From: Phyllostachys edulis
Lineage: Eukaryota; Streptophyta; Magnoliopsida; Poales; Poaceae
Direction of reading: 5' to 3'
Assembly (NCBI GenBank): GCA_036346405.1
Contig: CM070548.1
Location: 90,490,588 to 90,554,587 of the forward strand
DNA length: 64,000 nucleotides
The stretch's first letter is position 1; each line of letters opens with the position of its first letter. The notes under the pieces were generated by a model, which was not told the DNA's origin, made no database searches, and saw nothing but the letters and a program-made list of their open reading frames with translations. Of the stretch, positions 35,489-47,451 are shown one piece after another. A program made the position numbers and the translations under genes.

Positions 35489-35593
35489 AAAATGAAAACA
35501 CTCCAGAAAAACCAATGCATGTTCAAAAGTTTTAAATTCTCCTCATTTTAATACATTTGAAATACAAACCCAAGTTTGGGATGTTACACTATA

Positions 35594-36160
35594 TATCCCT
35601 AAAATTATCACAGTTGACTGAATGAAAGAAGGGGATATATCTAGCGCACAAGCACAATTTGCACAAGGTTTTGGTTTGGGAATCAAATCAATATAATTAT
35701 TTTTTGAAAAAAATGGAGATGTAGTCTATATATCGTCTGGTGTATCACCCTTTAAATTTGAGCTTCAAAGTTAAAGCATCTGAGAAGAAAAGATAAGTTT
35801 GCTATGAATAATACCATTTGTCCTTTCGTTTTTCTTTCCTTTTTTATTCATCTTTGGCAGAGTTTTCTCATTTTGTTACTCTCAATGTGGAATGGATTTG
35901 AACATGAAATTTTATACAAGTAGAGTAATTTCAAAAGTACGTATATTTTTTCCCATAATTTTTCAAGTTGATTTGATGCCTAAACCAAAAGTATGTGCCA
36001 TTATCTCTTTATCTCAGTTAAGAATATCATCAGGGAAAAACATTTGAGATTTTTTCCTGGGACTACAATAAAATCACTGCAGCAGATAACTTTCAGTTTT
36101 TTATTTTTAATTAGAAGGCTAGAAATGAAACGATGCAACGATATAGTTTGCCTCTACTAA
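35594..36160. other. Intergenic, no feature seen
   Basis: AT-rich sequence between the solo LTR and a MITE; no coding signal. Confidence 0.4.
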
Positions 36161-36520
36161 GAGCATCTACAACAATACACCTCAGCTGTTACTAAGAGCA
36201 TGCCACATCAGCATTTTGATGATGTGGAAGAGAGAAGGGGAGGAGAGAGAGTGAAGCTGTTTCTATATGAAGAAACTATGAGATTGTTAATACCAAGACG
36301 TAAGTAACAACTAGTAACAACAAAATACTCTATTGGAGCCTTTAGTTGTTACTTAAACATTCATTTTGTGGGTCCCACTGCCTACCAACATGCTTGTAGC
36401 AATTAAGTCTTAGATACAAGCTTAAGAAACAATCTATTGGAATGGTTGTTTCTTGTTATTAGATTGAGTACTCTCTCTCCTCTTAGTAACAAACTAAGAA
36501 ACAACCTATTGTAGATGCTC
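36161..36520. mobile_element. Tourist-like MITE (PIF/Harbinger type)
   Basis: 360 bp. Ends GAGCATCTACAACAATAC and (right, complement) GAGCATCTACAATAGG, with a perfect TAA duplication at 36158-36160 and 36521-36523. Interior has paired GTTACT/AGTAAC words. No coding capacity. Confidence 0.8.
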
Positions 36521-36774
36521 TAAGGTACTAGTGGCCGGTGTGCGCCCACATCGGGAAATGGGTAGAACTACTCTAGAAAGGTTCTAAACTAATGTTTTTT
36601 TTTGTCAGTATTGGATCATGCCGGGTTCAACATAAGTCAACCTGCCACTGTCAAAGCTATGGTATCGAAGAGACATCCCTAAAAGTAGTGGCCTTAAAAT
36701 TAAATCTAAAAAATATGATGCAATGCATCTCTACAACAATATGAATTATAGAGCTATTGTCGCTTTACTGATGA

Positions 36775-36890
<116 letters not shown>

Positions 36891-37260
36891 GAGCCATGTG
36901 CAAATTAAGTTATATGTTTTTCATTAAAACAAGAAGAGACCCTCACAACAGATTTCAACACAAAGTGAACTCGATAGATGCTACATACAAAAGAATGAAG
37001 GGTAACAAACTACAATTTGTAAGTATTCACATCGGCTATTTGTAAAAAGACAAGCACCTGGTCATTGGAAGCTCCTACCATGCACTTGTCTTTGTCCATC
37101 TTTATAGCATGGTTAAGCTGTACTTGTTGTAACAAAGAAAAACAGAATCATTAAAGGATATAGCGAGTACAATTTTGGTAAAAAACTAAAAACTATAAGG
37201 AATAATCATTGGGGTCATATTATCAACAATCAAACTCCTAATCAGGATGAATGCTATTCC
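36891..37260. other. Intergenic, no feature seen
   Basis: Non-coding sequence between the microsatellite and the solo LTR. Confidence 0.4.
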
Positions 37261-37265
37261 ACGAG

Positions 37266-40200
37266 TGAAGGATCTAGACCCGCCATTATGTGTTAATGGA
37301 GTTTTGGTGATTAATGACAAATCTAATTGTGGGACTAACACTTTCATTGATATACATATTATGTAGTCTTATTTGGATATAAAGGTGAAAACCATGAAGG
37401 CATGCATGTGATTAATGACAAATCCAATTCATTGGATAAACAAAAGGAAAATCCAAACAGGTATGCATTTATAATGACAAATCTATTTATGAGACTAACT
37501 CTTCTATTTGCCTTATCTCATGATTAGTCTCGTTTGGATATAAAGAACAAAAGAGGTATGCATTCGACTTTACAGTTCTTATATTTTTGTTGCATTCCTT
37601 AGATCCAAAATATAGGTTGAACTCCACCAAAAGATTAACCTAAATATGTGCATATGTTTCCATTACATATTCATGTATGCACACATACAGGGGGAGTTCA
37701 TTTTATATTTTGAGGTTTCATTAGTATTGATCCATATTCCTGTTTCCACACATATTTGGGATCTTTACTTTGAAACATATCCTTTGAATATATTTAACTT
37801 GCATAGTTAATATATTCATGTGAGTATATAAGACTTGTGTAGTCTAAATATACTTATATGTGAGTATAACATAACTTGTGTAGTTCATGTGTACTCACAT
37901 ATCCTTGAATATATATAACTTGTGAAGTTAATATATTCATGTGTGTATATGAGACATGTGTGCTCATATATCCTTTGATTATATATAACTTGTGTAGTTA
38001 TATATATTCATATGAGTATATACAACTTGTGTAGTGCTTATATACTCATACCAATCTACATTCATTTATTTGCAATTGTGTTGTGGGACTAACGTGTGTG
38101 CTAAGATGTTTAAAGGCTTAGTCCCAGTTTATGGATGGCGACATGGTAATGGAAATGCATGACAATAGAGGGATCATGGCTAGTAGTTTGATAGCATGTT
38201 CTTGTGCCATATGGATTAATTTAGGATCATGCATGCATTTGAATTCAAACTTGAAATTAAATTGAAAAGTATTAAGTGCTTCTGTCCAAAATCGGTAGTA
38301 CCGCAGTTATAATTGTGGTCGTACCGTTTGGTGCGGTATGACCAGACTTTACTTGGCGGTAGTACCGTATTTTGAAGGAAACGGCCAACTGAGCTCACAT
38401 GCGGAATGACCGGCTGCTTGAGCGGTTGTACCGCATTGCGGTCATTCCGAATTTTAGTTGGCTGTTCAAGAAAATCAGAAGCGATGCAATTTGCCTCATA
38501 ATCACTCATGGAAATCGGTCGTACTGCCCGTGACAATCGGTCGTACCGATGTGCGGTCGTACCGAAATTTGTGAGGCGGTTCAATAAAAACAGAACAAGT
38601 GTAAATCTGCTTAAAAACTTATTTTGGAAATCAGACGTTCCACGCTTGGGAACGATCGTACCGGCCTGCGGTCATTCCGTTTTTTATATGGCGGTACAAA
38701 AATTCCAGAACACTTGAAATCTTCAACAAATTGGAAACCCTGCAATTGGTAGTACCGCTCCTTCATGCGGTACAATCAACTAATAAGCGGTAGTACCGAA
38801 CTTGGTTGGCGGTAGTACCGGTCCGTGATTTTCAAATACTTGATTAGAAGCATTATTGCGGTATATCTTGGTAATTGATGTTAATCATTATGGAACTAAC
38901 ATTTTTCATGAGTTGGATGAATATGTTATGTTCTAGGGTAATGGAGACTTCGGATGGCATCATGAGTTGATCATCATCAAGTCAAGGTTCAAGAAGAGGA
39001 TGCATCATGTGTTAATGCATATCAAGATCTCGGAGAAGAGATGATCATGAGTTGATCATCAAGTCAAGAGAAGACTCATCATGTGTTGATTGAGGTCAAG
39101 TAAAGGATGCATCATGGGTTGATGCATATCAAGACAATGACCCGGACTTGAAGTGAAGATGTGCATCATCAACCTTCAATAAGATGCTCAAGGCAAAGGT
39201 ATGACTAGCTAGGGCTAAGGATGTGTTCCTAGTCTTTTACCGGTCTTGGTTTTTGGTTGGAAGACCGGATTGCTAGTATAGGTTGCCATACTATTAAGAG
39301 GGGTCTTGTCTAGTAGCTTGAGTCTCATCATGTGTTGATAGCTCGATCTCACTTGCTCTAGCTCTCCGTGGCATGATGCTATTATTTGCAAATGTTTTGC
39401 AAATAGTCGATGCTCATGCATTTAATCTTTGTAGCATGTGACTATACTTTGCAAATATGTTTTGCAAATGGTTGAAGTCCATATACCTACTCCTTATGGC
39501 ATGATCTAAGTTTGCAAATGTGTTTTGCAAATTGTTGGGATTCATGTATTTTCCCTTGGCATGGTCTAAGATTGCTTGTTGTTGATTCTTTGGACTTAGA
39601 CCATAGTAGTGGCTCTTGGAGTCTTGCTTTTTCATTTTATAAAATGTGTTTGAGATCAAATCAAATAAGTGGGTTGTGTAGCCCTCTGAATAAGCTTTCC
39701 ATAGAGTCCAAGATCACTCAATTCCGACATCGGAGTCAAAAGTTATGACCTTTTTACCGAGTGTCGTCTGTACTGATTTTGGGTTGCGGTACGACCGCCA
39801 TGAAAAGAGTGGTACGACCGCCCAGAACGGTTGTACCGGCCCTTGTGAGTACGGTACGACCGCTCCAAGGCTGTAACAGCTAGTTTTGGGCTGTTTCGAC
39901 TCCCAACGGCTAGTTTTTGGTGTAGGGGTTATAAATACCCCCTTGGCCGGTTGAGAGGCAACCTTTGGCATCCCATTTCACTCTCTTGAGCTAGTGTGAG
40001 CCTCTCCTCTCAATTGTGCATGTGTTGCACCTTGTGAGCAAGGAGAGAGGTCTCTAGTTGCATGTGTTGCATCTAGAGGTGGATTTTGTATCCACTTGAG
40101 CTTGTGCATTCGTTGCACGTGGTGAGAGTCAAACAAGGGGCTTGGATTATTACTCTTGGTGTTTGCCGACACCTAAACGGCGTGGAGGCGTCGTGGTTCG

Positions 40201-40816
40201 GTGATCTTCTCAAAGAAGGTTGTGAGAAGACCCGAGCGTTTGTGAGTGGCTTGGTGCTCGCCATCTCCGGAGTGGAGGAAGGAGCAACCTTAGTGGAGCG
40301 AGGTGTTGGCTCGGTTTGGAGCCGGTCCAATTGGTTTGGACTTACCTCGGAGGAAGGCTTAATTTGTGGAGCCGGCCCAATTGGTTTGGGTTTCCCTCAA
40401 CGTGGATTAGGGGAGACCGGCAAGTCTCCGATCACCACGGTAAAACATCGCCGTGTCAATTGTGGTTTGATCGCTTGTGTCTCACTATTGTATTTATATT
40501 AATTGTGTATGAATGCTTACTTTACATTGTGCAATTTTTATACCTTGTAGTAAATTGCTTATTCATCGTGTATGATTGCAATAGTTCATTGTGCTATTCA
40601 CCATTGCTAGAATTGTATTGCTCAAGTTATATGTTTAATTGCTATATTCATCAATAGACTTGTATTGTTGGCACACTTAGTTGAACCTAGTTGTTCTAGG
40701 ATTTAATTGTGCAAAACCGTATTTGTATTAGCTTCCGCATTAGAAATCGGTTTTAGCCAAAAGAATTTTAAAACCTCCTATTCACCCCCCTCTAGTCGGC
40801 CTCCTCGATCTTACAA
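37266..40816 (+). mobile_element. Solo LTR, copia (SIRE/Maximus-like) type
   Basis: Single 3551-bp LTR starting TGAAGGATCTAGACCC and ending TCCTCGATCTTACA, flanked by a perfect 5-bp duplication ACGAG (37261-37265 and 40817-40821). The 3' end carries CCTATTCACCCCCCTCTAGT, a phrase typical of long copia LTRs just before the primer site. No primer site or internal sequence follows, so it is a solo LTR left by LTR-LTR recombination. It contains many GGTAGTACCG / GCGGTCATTCCG words (38290-38830, 39780-39870) and repeated CATCATGTGTTGAT units (38990-39180). Confidence 0.8.
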
Positions 40817-40821
40817 CGAGA

Positions 40822-43136
40822 TGATGTAACACTAACATTAAATACATGTTTAGTATAGTGGCCTTATGCTGATTGCTCAATTCTAACTTGCAAGCGCTAT
40901 TCTCCACAAATCAGTGATCTGTCAATAGCACATTAAAACAAGAACACATCAAATTGCTTTTACTGCAACATGATCATTGAATATATGCAAGAGAGATGTT
41001 TTGATGAGTTGATTAAGGAAAGGTATTGACTTCAATTGGTTCAGATGAATTTAAATATCCTAAGACAGTTCAACAATATTCTTGAGAATTCCATATTCCA
41101 AAGAACAGATGACCTTTTGTTGCTTAGCATAGTCGAAAGGGAAGCCATCACCCCAAGGGATATTTCTGAGAATTTTTTCCATAGTTCTGATGAAGATGCT
41201 TATGAAATTTTGCTTTGCGTTGTTCACTCTGCTGGACTCCCTCTCTGAGACTACTTCATTGGACAGCGATATTCTAGGATGAGATAGCAAAAGCCTTATC
41301 AGTGACATCTCAGCAAACAATTAATTAGTAAGGTTCAGAATACCATTGCATAAATTAGGATTAATATCATTGACATTAGAATCTAATAGCTCAGATGATT
41401 GTGGACAAATTGAGGCAATCATTGCCAAGCGGTGCTTGCAGGAATGAATTATAAAACATCAGATAACATTTCCTTTTTTATGATCATCATTTGTGATCGA
41501 AGATGCTTCTAAGAATGCTCTTCAGAATTTATTTTCTTTTATCGTAACAGAGTCTTCAATCCCATCAACATTTTTGGCTACTATATTCAGATAGAGATAA
41601 CATGTAGAAAACAGTAAGCATAAAGGAACCTAGTACAATATCTAAAAAAAAGGGAGTGAAATAAGCATAGTTTGTGTGGTAGAAATATGTTACCCGAGGT
41701 TTGAGGGACTAAATTTACAAAGGAATAGTAAGTGAGCTTATCATTTCCTTCTTCCCTTTAATCCCTTGAGCCCCTCCCTGTCTTAGGCTTGCTAGTAGTA
41801 GCTGTGCCTTTACAGAAATTTTAATAGAAGGAAATTTCAGTGTCGCAAAGAAATTCCATTAACTGTTCATAGTAGCTACAATTTACAACTGAAAGGCATT
41901 AAATGAATCAATCCATTAAAGCACAAATTCAACCATGCAAAATGGCTAAAGTCCGATAATTACCATCTGCCAAAACAAAAAGAGAGAAAAAAACTAACAT
42001 CCTTTGAAATTTTGACAACATTTATATTTTTAGAATTCACTGACGAAAGCATGCTACACAACCATTTTGCTCAGATGGCATGTAGTAATGGCTAGCCATG
42101 TTACAAATCCATGAAGAGAAATGAATGCTCTATCTCAATACTACTATACTGGTTGCATTGATCTACAATCTCAGAATATAGCATCTAGCATAAGCTGATC
42201 AGCTAAAGTATGACCTTGCCTATGGAAACGATTTAGTCTAAGAAGTTATGTTGCGGTCTTCATAATCTAATTTAGGATAAATGATATTGGTCCAAGAGAA
42301 CTGCTAAAAGCAGAGCAACCTGAAATCACATGTATATGCAACCTGAAAATTCCCATTGCGACATTGCCTCGGCTCACCAATGTTTAATTCGGTGTAGACC
42401 GTAAGAAAAGCTGTGTATACCAAGTTTTTAATCCACGCAAAGTAACTTTTAATTCAGAACATGAAGTCACCACTTTATACTGCCTCTTCAGCCTCCAAGG
42501 CAGCCTATGCTTTCTTTCTGGAGTTCTCACTTGCTAACATAGACCTTCCTAATCTAGTTTTGAACATTGGAGTGGCATGGCCACCATCTAAATCAGCTTC
42601 ATCTCACAGAGAAAAACGTTTGTTAAAAAAGACATGACTAAGTTATCACATGCTAACTACAAAACCATTATGCGATGTTTTGAGCGCAGTTTACCTTACA
42701 ATTCCTTTGCAATGTTCGTTGGCTCAAGAATCGCACTTGCCCTCTTAATTGAGCTCTTGCGAACTGAAACTGACCGACAAGACTCATTTATCACATGCTA
42801 ACTGCAAAACCATAATGCGATGTTTTGAGCGCATTTTACCTTACAATTCCTTTGCAATGTTCCTTGGCTCCAGAACTGCACTTGCCCTCTTAATTGAGCT
42901 CTTGCTAACCGAAATTGACCTCCCTAACCCAGTTTGAAACAATGGCAAGTGGACATCCATACGTTTTTTTTTTCTCTATTGGAGGACAAAGATCAGTCAG
43001 TATGAATAACATCTCAGATGTATCAAAAATACAATTTTTATATTGTGCAGAATTTGAGACTACATGGTAACACACACAGACACAATCACACAAAAGGAGT
43101 CAAAAATTTAAAATAAACTTGAGAAAATCACATACC
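40822..43136 (-). other. Unassigned region with weak minus-strand coding-like blocks
   Basis: Minus-strand pieces look faintly protein-coding: 41060-41250 (FIRTMEKILRNIPWGDGFPF) and 41480-41590 (NIVAKNVDGIEDSVTIKENK, then a stop). With the exon-like block at 43136-43261 they could be a decayed minus-strand gene. I do not recognise it; the rest is AT-rich filler. Confidence 0.25.
42630..42935. repeat. 145-bp tandem duplication
   Basis: Two units (starting near 42631 and 42776) share CAAAACCAT.ATGCGATGTTTTGAG and ACCTTACAATTCCTTTGCAA. A partial third relative (CTTGCTAACATAGACCTTCC) lies upstream at about 42530. Confidence 0.8.
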
Positions 43137-43716
43137 TTGCATTGCAATATGTCCCTCTGGTGTAACAGTTCCATCAGTTATAATCAAATTGATTCTCATC
43201 AAAACAGACCTCGATGTTTTAGTTTGAAGAGTTATAGCACGCATATTGGTATCTCCGTGTTCTGAATCTCACAAGAAAAGAGCAAATTGATGATCTTGAC
43301 AAAGCAAACACCAACAGTTAAAACCGAAACAAAGCAAACAAAAGAAATGATAAAGGAGGGAAGCCGAGGGTCGAAGCGAGCTCGAGCCGATGACGCAGTG
43401 AGGCCGAGGCCGGCCAGTGAGAGGCCACGAGAAAGCGTGGAGGAGGCGGATGGAGACTGGAGGGATGAGGATGAGGAAGGAACCGAGGCGACGGAGGGAA
43501 CAGAGGGAACGAAGGGAAAGTACATGAGAACGCTCCACCCGAGAGAATCGGACGGCGGGAAAGTGAGGAAAAAACATTGAACGGTCGAGACGAAGCGACA
43601 CGAGCGCAGGCAAGCAAAACACACAAAGCATCATACGGACGCGACAGAAATCAGCGTGGAATCGGACGACGTGACGTGGCCTGCCTATTCGCTCCTCAAC
43701 TTTCGCTCGGTTTATA
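43136..43716 (-). other. Possible minus-strand transcription start and first exons, unknown gene
   Basis: A TATAAA box on the minus strand at 43711-43716 is followed by a GC-rich block (43340-43640). Then comes a clean exon-like block 43136-43261, with acceptor TGTGAGATTCAG, donor CAATGCAAG/GTATGTG and a 126-nt open frame (MRAITLQTKTSRSVLMRINL; TDGTVTPEGHIAMQ). No continuing exons were found with confidence, so it may be a gene start, a non-coding transcript or a decayed gene. Confidence 0.3.
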
Positions 43717-44215
43717 CCCAAGGATACCCACGTTCCAAGACGATAATATGTCACTACGAGATTGAAAGATTGCAGTTTTGCTATATGAGGTGCGAGGCAC
43801 CTGGTTGTTTAAAACCCATTTTTCAGGTTTGCACATGGAAATAATCTTGTTTTTTGCCTTCTGAAAGACAAATAATATTGGCTTTGTCAATCTAGAGTGT
43901 ACTAGAGTCTAGAGCCGATCTCAATCATATTCAAACATTATCTGAGTTGATCTGGTCAAGATCTCGTGGTTTTGCGAATGTGAAATTAACAAAGTTCATT
44001 CCAATCGAGCATGACCCTATTTGAGTTTTCTTCCAACTAAGCTTGAACTCAGTTTCAAGCTCTTAGCAAATGAACCTAACACCCTTTTTCGCCATGGTCG
44101 ATCGAGAGCGTTGATGCACCATCCAACGGCATATGCAACGTGCAGAACAAGGGACAAAAAAAGGAGGAAAAAGGTGCCACAGGCCAAACACCTCAGTCCG
44201 AGCTCTCGAACCCGG

Positions 44216-44716
44216 ATGGCATCAACCTCGCCGGAACCCGCCGCTGCAGCCGCCGCCGAAACCGACGGTTCCGTCCAAATCCGTCGCCTAGAGATCGCCG
44301 ACCGCGAGAGGGGCTTCCTGTGCCTCCTCTCCCAGCTCTCCGCCTGCCCGGACCTCACCGCGTCCGAGTTCTCCACGTGCTTCGCCGAACTGGCGACCCT
44401 CGGCGACGACCACGTCATCCTCGTGGCCGAGGACCCCGCCGCCTCAACTGAGCGGCGGATCCTCGCCACGGGGTGCCTCTTCGTGGAGCGCAAGTTCCTG
44501 CGCGGCGGCGGCAAGGTGGGGCACGTGGAGGACGTTGCGGTCGACGCCGCCGCGCATGGCCGGGGACTCGGGCTCCGCATCGTGCGCCGCCTCGTGGATA
44601 TCGCCAAGGAGGCTGGCTGCTACAAGGTCATCCTCGACTGCACCCCCGAGCTGCGCGCGTACTACGCCAAGTGCGGCTTCGTGGAGAAGGGGGTTCAGAT
44701 GGCCATCTACTTCTGA
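44216..44716 (+). CDS. GNA1: Glucosamine 6-phosphate N-acetyltransferase
   Basis: GNAT-family enzyme that transfers acetyl from acetyl-CoA to glucosamine 6-phosphate, giving N-acetylglucosamine 6-phosphate for UDP-GlcNAc synthesis. Single exon, 166 residues, as in the rice homologue (its loss shortens roots). I chose the ATG at 44216 (MASTSPEP), since the upstream in-frame extension from 44021 does not look like the family. Residues ~20-35 (VQIRRLEIADRERGFLCLL) start the fold. VGHVEDVAVDAAAHGRGLGL holds the acetyl-CoA pyrophosphate loop (R-G-L-G-L), and GCYKVILDCTPELRAYYAKC holds the active-site segment with the Tyr-Tyr of the family. The C-terminus VQMAIYF is typical. No defects seen. Confidence 0.93.
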   Translation: MASTSPEPAAAAAAETDGSVQIRRLEIADRERGFLCLLSQLSACPDLTASEFSTCFAELATLGDDHVILVAEDPAASTERRILATGCLFVERKFLRGGGKVGHVEDVAVDAAAHGRGLGLRIVRRLVDIAKEAGCYKVILDCTPELRAYYAKCGFVEKGVQMAIYF

Positions 44717-47451
44717 TCCATAGGTATACGCAATTATGCATTTCTATATCTCATCGCGTCCTTACCTTTGGCTATTGTAATTTGATCTGGAGTTATTTGG
44801 TATCATTATACTGTCATTGTGTGTTCGTGATTGAGAGTAAAATTTGTGGAATCCAAACTTTCGTAGGTTTGTGTGGTTGATTGGGATAATTTGTAGTATA
44901 GATTAGGAAACTTCCTACTTGCCGTCAATAGCATTGTCAACCTGGCTCAAGTGGATGCTATGATTATTTGCTCTGTGTTTGTGCTGAAAAAATGCATTAT
45001 ATTTGTTGGTGGTTAATATCTTTTTCTGAACAATATGGGTGGTAAGTCATACCATAGTAGTTATTTGGTAGGAGAAGCTACGGTGAGTCGGTGAATCAAA
45101 TTGTTCTACTGCATTTGTACCAAATTAGCTAACATAGACACAGTCATGCCTAGTAGCATTTCTATATCTGGAGTCATTTTTGATGTGCAGTTAACAGTCT
45201 CAACAGTGTGCAGTGATCAATGCTGAAAGATGAGCTTTTGATGCTGAGCTTCTTGTGATTTTACTTTTAATAATTGTATCAATTGATGCGCCATGGAAAT
45301 AATCAACATGCATTACCCTAAGATTTGGGACATTTGGTGAAGTGCATGCGTCTGAACCACATGTTGAATTTGATGCTGACTCTAACAAGTCATTTTAACT
45401 TGTTTAGCATTCGGCACACCATCCTATTATAGAAACTGACTAAATTTCTTGCTATATACAGAAAAGGTTATTACAAATTAATTGTTTTACATCACATGAG
45501 GATTTATCATCTTTTAATATTTGTTCCATGGAATTTCTGGTTTTAAAGTTTCATGGAAACATAAGTCTTGCAATCTACCCTTGTTCTACTGTACTGCTAT
45601 CAAAGATTCCAAAAACGGTCATGGAAAAAAATATTGGACCCTGGCCGGTACTGGTTACCAACCGATTTTCTGCTGGACGGTTTCAATTATCAAGTTTAAA
45701 TTGAAAATTTGAATTTAGCCATTTTTTGCTTGTTACTACTGCCCAATTTGATTGGTTCCCGGTCGGTGTTGGTGACTGGTTTTCTACCGGACGGTTTAAT
45801 TATCAAATTTAAATTAAAAATTAGAATTTAGCCGGTTTTCAGCCTGTTATTGCTGCCCAATTTGACCGGTTTCCTATCGGTTACCACCCGGATACTCAAT
45901 TCAAATTCAAAAGTTAAATTTAAAACCTTTTGGATCGACACTTTTTTACCGGCCAGAGCTGTATGGCTGGTAACCTGTCGTTACAACCGATATTTTTATC
46001 CTTGACTACTATTACACCAAGTTTTTTTGGCCTTGTTATCAATAATTATGATGTTTCATTTACTGTTGTGAATTACTTCAATTTGGCTTACCAGGGTTGC
46101 ACAAAGGGTTAGATATGATTGTTCCAGCATGTCGTTGTCCAATAAGAATTGACTACATTTGTTGATTCTCAAAGAAGGAATTTTTTTTGGGACAACATAT
46201 GCTTCCCATATTATCATTCAGTATTCAAATTTGGAGAGTCCTGCTCCATTCTGCATCAAAACTTATACTGCTACAATTTATTTGGTGTTCTTTTTTGAAT
46301 TTACAATTTAATAATTCCGAGATCTCATAGTTCACTTCATCTCCTTGGCACAGGTAATTCATTGCTGATGGTCGAGGACATATCAATTGCCGATAGCACG
46401 TTTTTTCCCGACAATACAAAATGTCTTATTGTCGGCCGGGTGCATGTCTTAACCATGCGCCGTGATATTTGACTACTACATTGGACCACTGAGAAGCTTC
46501 CTTGGAGCTATAAATTCTTTGCCAGAAGAAAATAAACCTTGAAATATTATCATGCCGTGCTCCTACTTCCTACTTCTACTGTTCTTGTTATGTTTCTTAA
46601 GAGGCTTCCTTTTTTTTGTCTTCGTTTAGATCAGATGTTCAGACGATACACCTTGATATTATAGGGCTTAGGGACAGCACGGCGTTGTCCATGTGGTGGA
46701 CTGCTGGGGGCAACTAACTTTATGCCCAACTCGTCTTTCACCCGTCCGGAGAAATAGGGTCGGCATTGCAGTCAGCAACTCAGCACCAAGCAGATCAGAA
46801 TTCAGGCCAGCGAGGACATTGACAGGCACGAGTTGCCCGTAGAGCTAGCACCACATGACGCTAGCGTTCCAAGAAGGCAGGAACACACGAGCAATTCAAG
46901 CAACGAAACCCAGAACCTGTATAGCAAGTCCCAAAAACACCCGAGCAATTCAAGCTCGTCAAAATTGAGGCCAAAATACGCGAGCATCCAGCAAATACAT
47001 CTGTTCAGCAAATGTCAACAAAAGAAATACCAGCAGTACTTAATTTCGGTTCAGCCCTTACATCTCCATCTAGTTGATCTCGTTATATAGCACCCTCAAT
47101 AAAAGACACTCCAGCACTCCCCACTGAAGATATCCTAAGTCGCATACTCAATGATGCCAGAAAACCGGGACCAAGCACCAACTTGGACCCACATGTACTA
47201 TAAAGAAGCAATTCGTCGAGCTCAAAACTGATACTATTAACAGGTAATTTCGTACGCTCAAAACTGATACTGTAGATAACAATTCGGCAAACAAATCAAA
47301 ATTTCAAGTGCTTCAAGGAAATAGGCAACGTCTTGAATCATCTATTACATAAGTCATCAACAGAGAAAACAATAAGCTAAAAGCAAGACTTCCAAATTTG
47401 CTACCAGCAGAGATGCGCATGGACTTCTAGCTGACAGAAACCATGGAAGGT
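44717..47451. other. Intergenic region between GNA1 and RPL31
   Basis: Contains the GNA1 3' UTR at its left end. At 45640-45900 there are two copies, about 118 bp apart, of a unit with ACCGGACGGTTTAATTATCAA and CTGCCCAATTTGA. No further gene or RNA was recognised. Confidence 0.45.
45640..45900. repeat. 118-bp imperfect direct repeat
   Basis: Both units contain GGACGGTTT(C)AATTATCAA and GCCCAATTTGA(T/C)(T/C)GGTT, with CCGGT-rich joints. Confidence 0.7.

Larger units (their letters stand above)
29638..35588 (-). mobile_element. Long solo LTR of an LTR retrotransposon, with a nested DNA transposon
   Basis: On the minus strand it starts TGTAACATCCCAAACTTGGG (35588) and ends GAGTTCTCACA (29638). 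The flanks show a perfect 5-bp duplication CTATA (29633-29637 and 35589-35593). There is no second LTR copy and no pol motif inside, so it reads as one LTR of about 4.7 kb once the nested 1.24 kb insertion (34260-35488 plus its duplication) is removed. The style resembles the long LTRs of large grass Gypsy families; exact family not named. It contains a 71-bp tandem repeat near 32200-32415. Confidence 0.7.

Noticed and set aside
38990..39180. CRISPR-like spaced repeats (CATCATGTGTTGAT units)
   Set aside because: Units are irregular in spacing and sequence and lie inside a plant LTR; this is a decayed minisatellite.
43232..43754. Two long minus-strand frames and one plus-strand acidic frame in the GC-rich block
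   Set aside because: No recognisable domain and mutual overlap; better explained as leader sequence of a possible minus-strand transcript.
44021..44215. N-terminal extension of the acetyltransferase from an upstream ATG
   Set aside because: The extra 65 residues are basic and unlike the family; known homologues begin at the internal Met at 44216.
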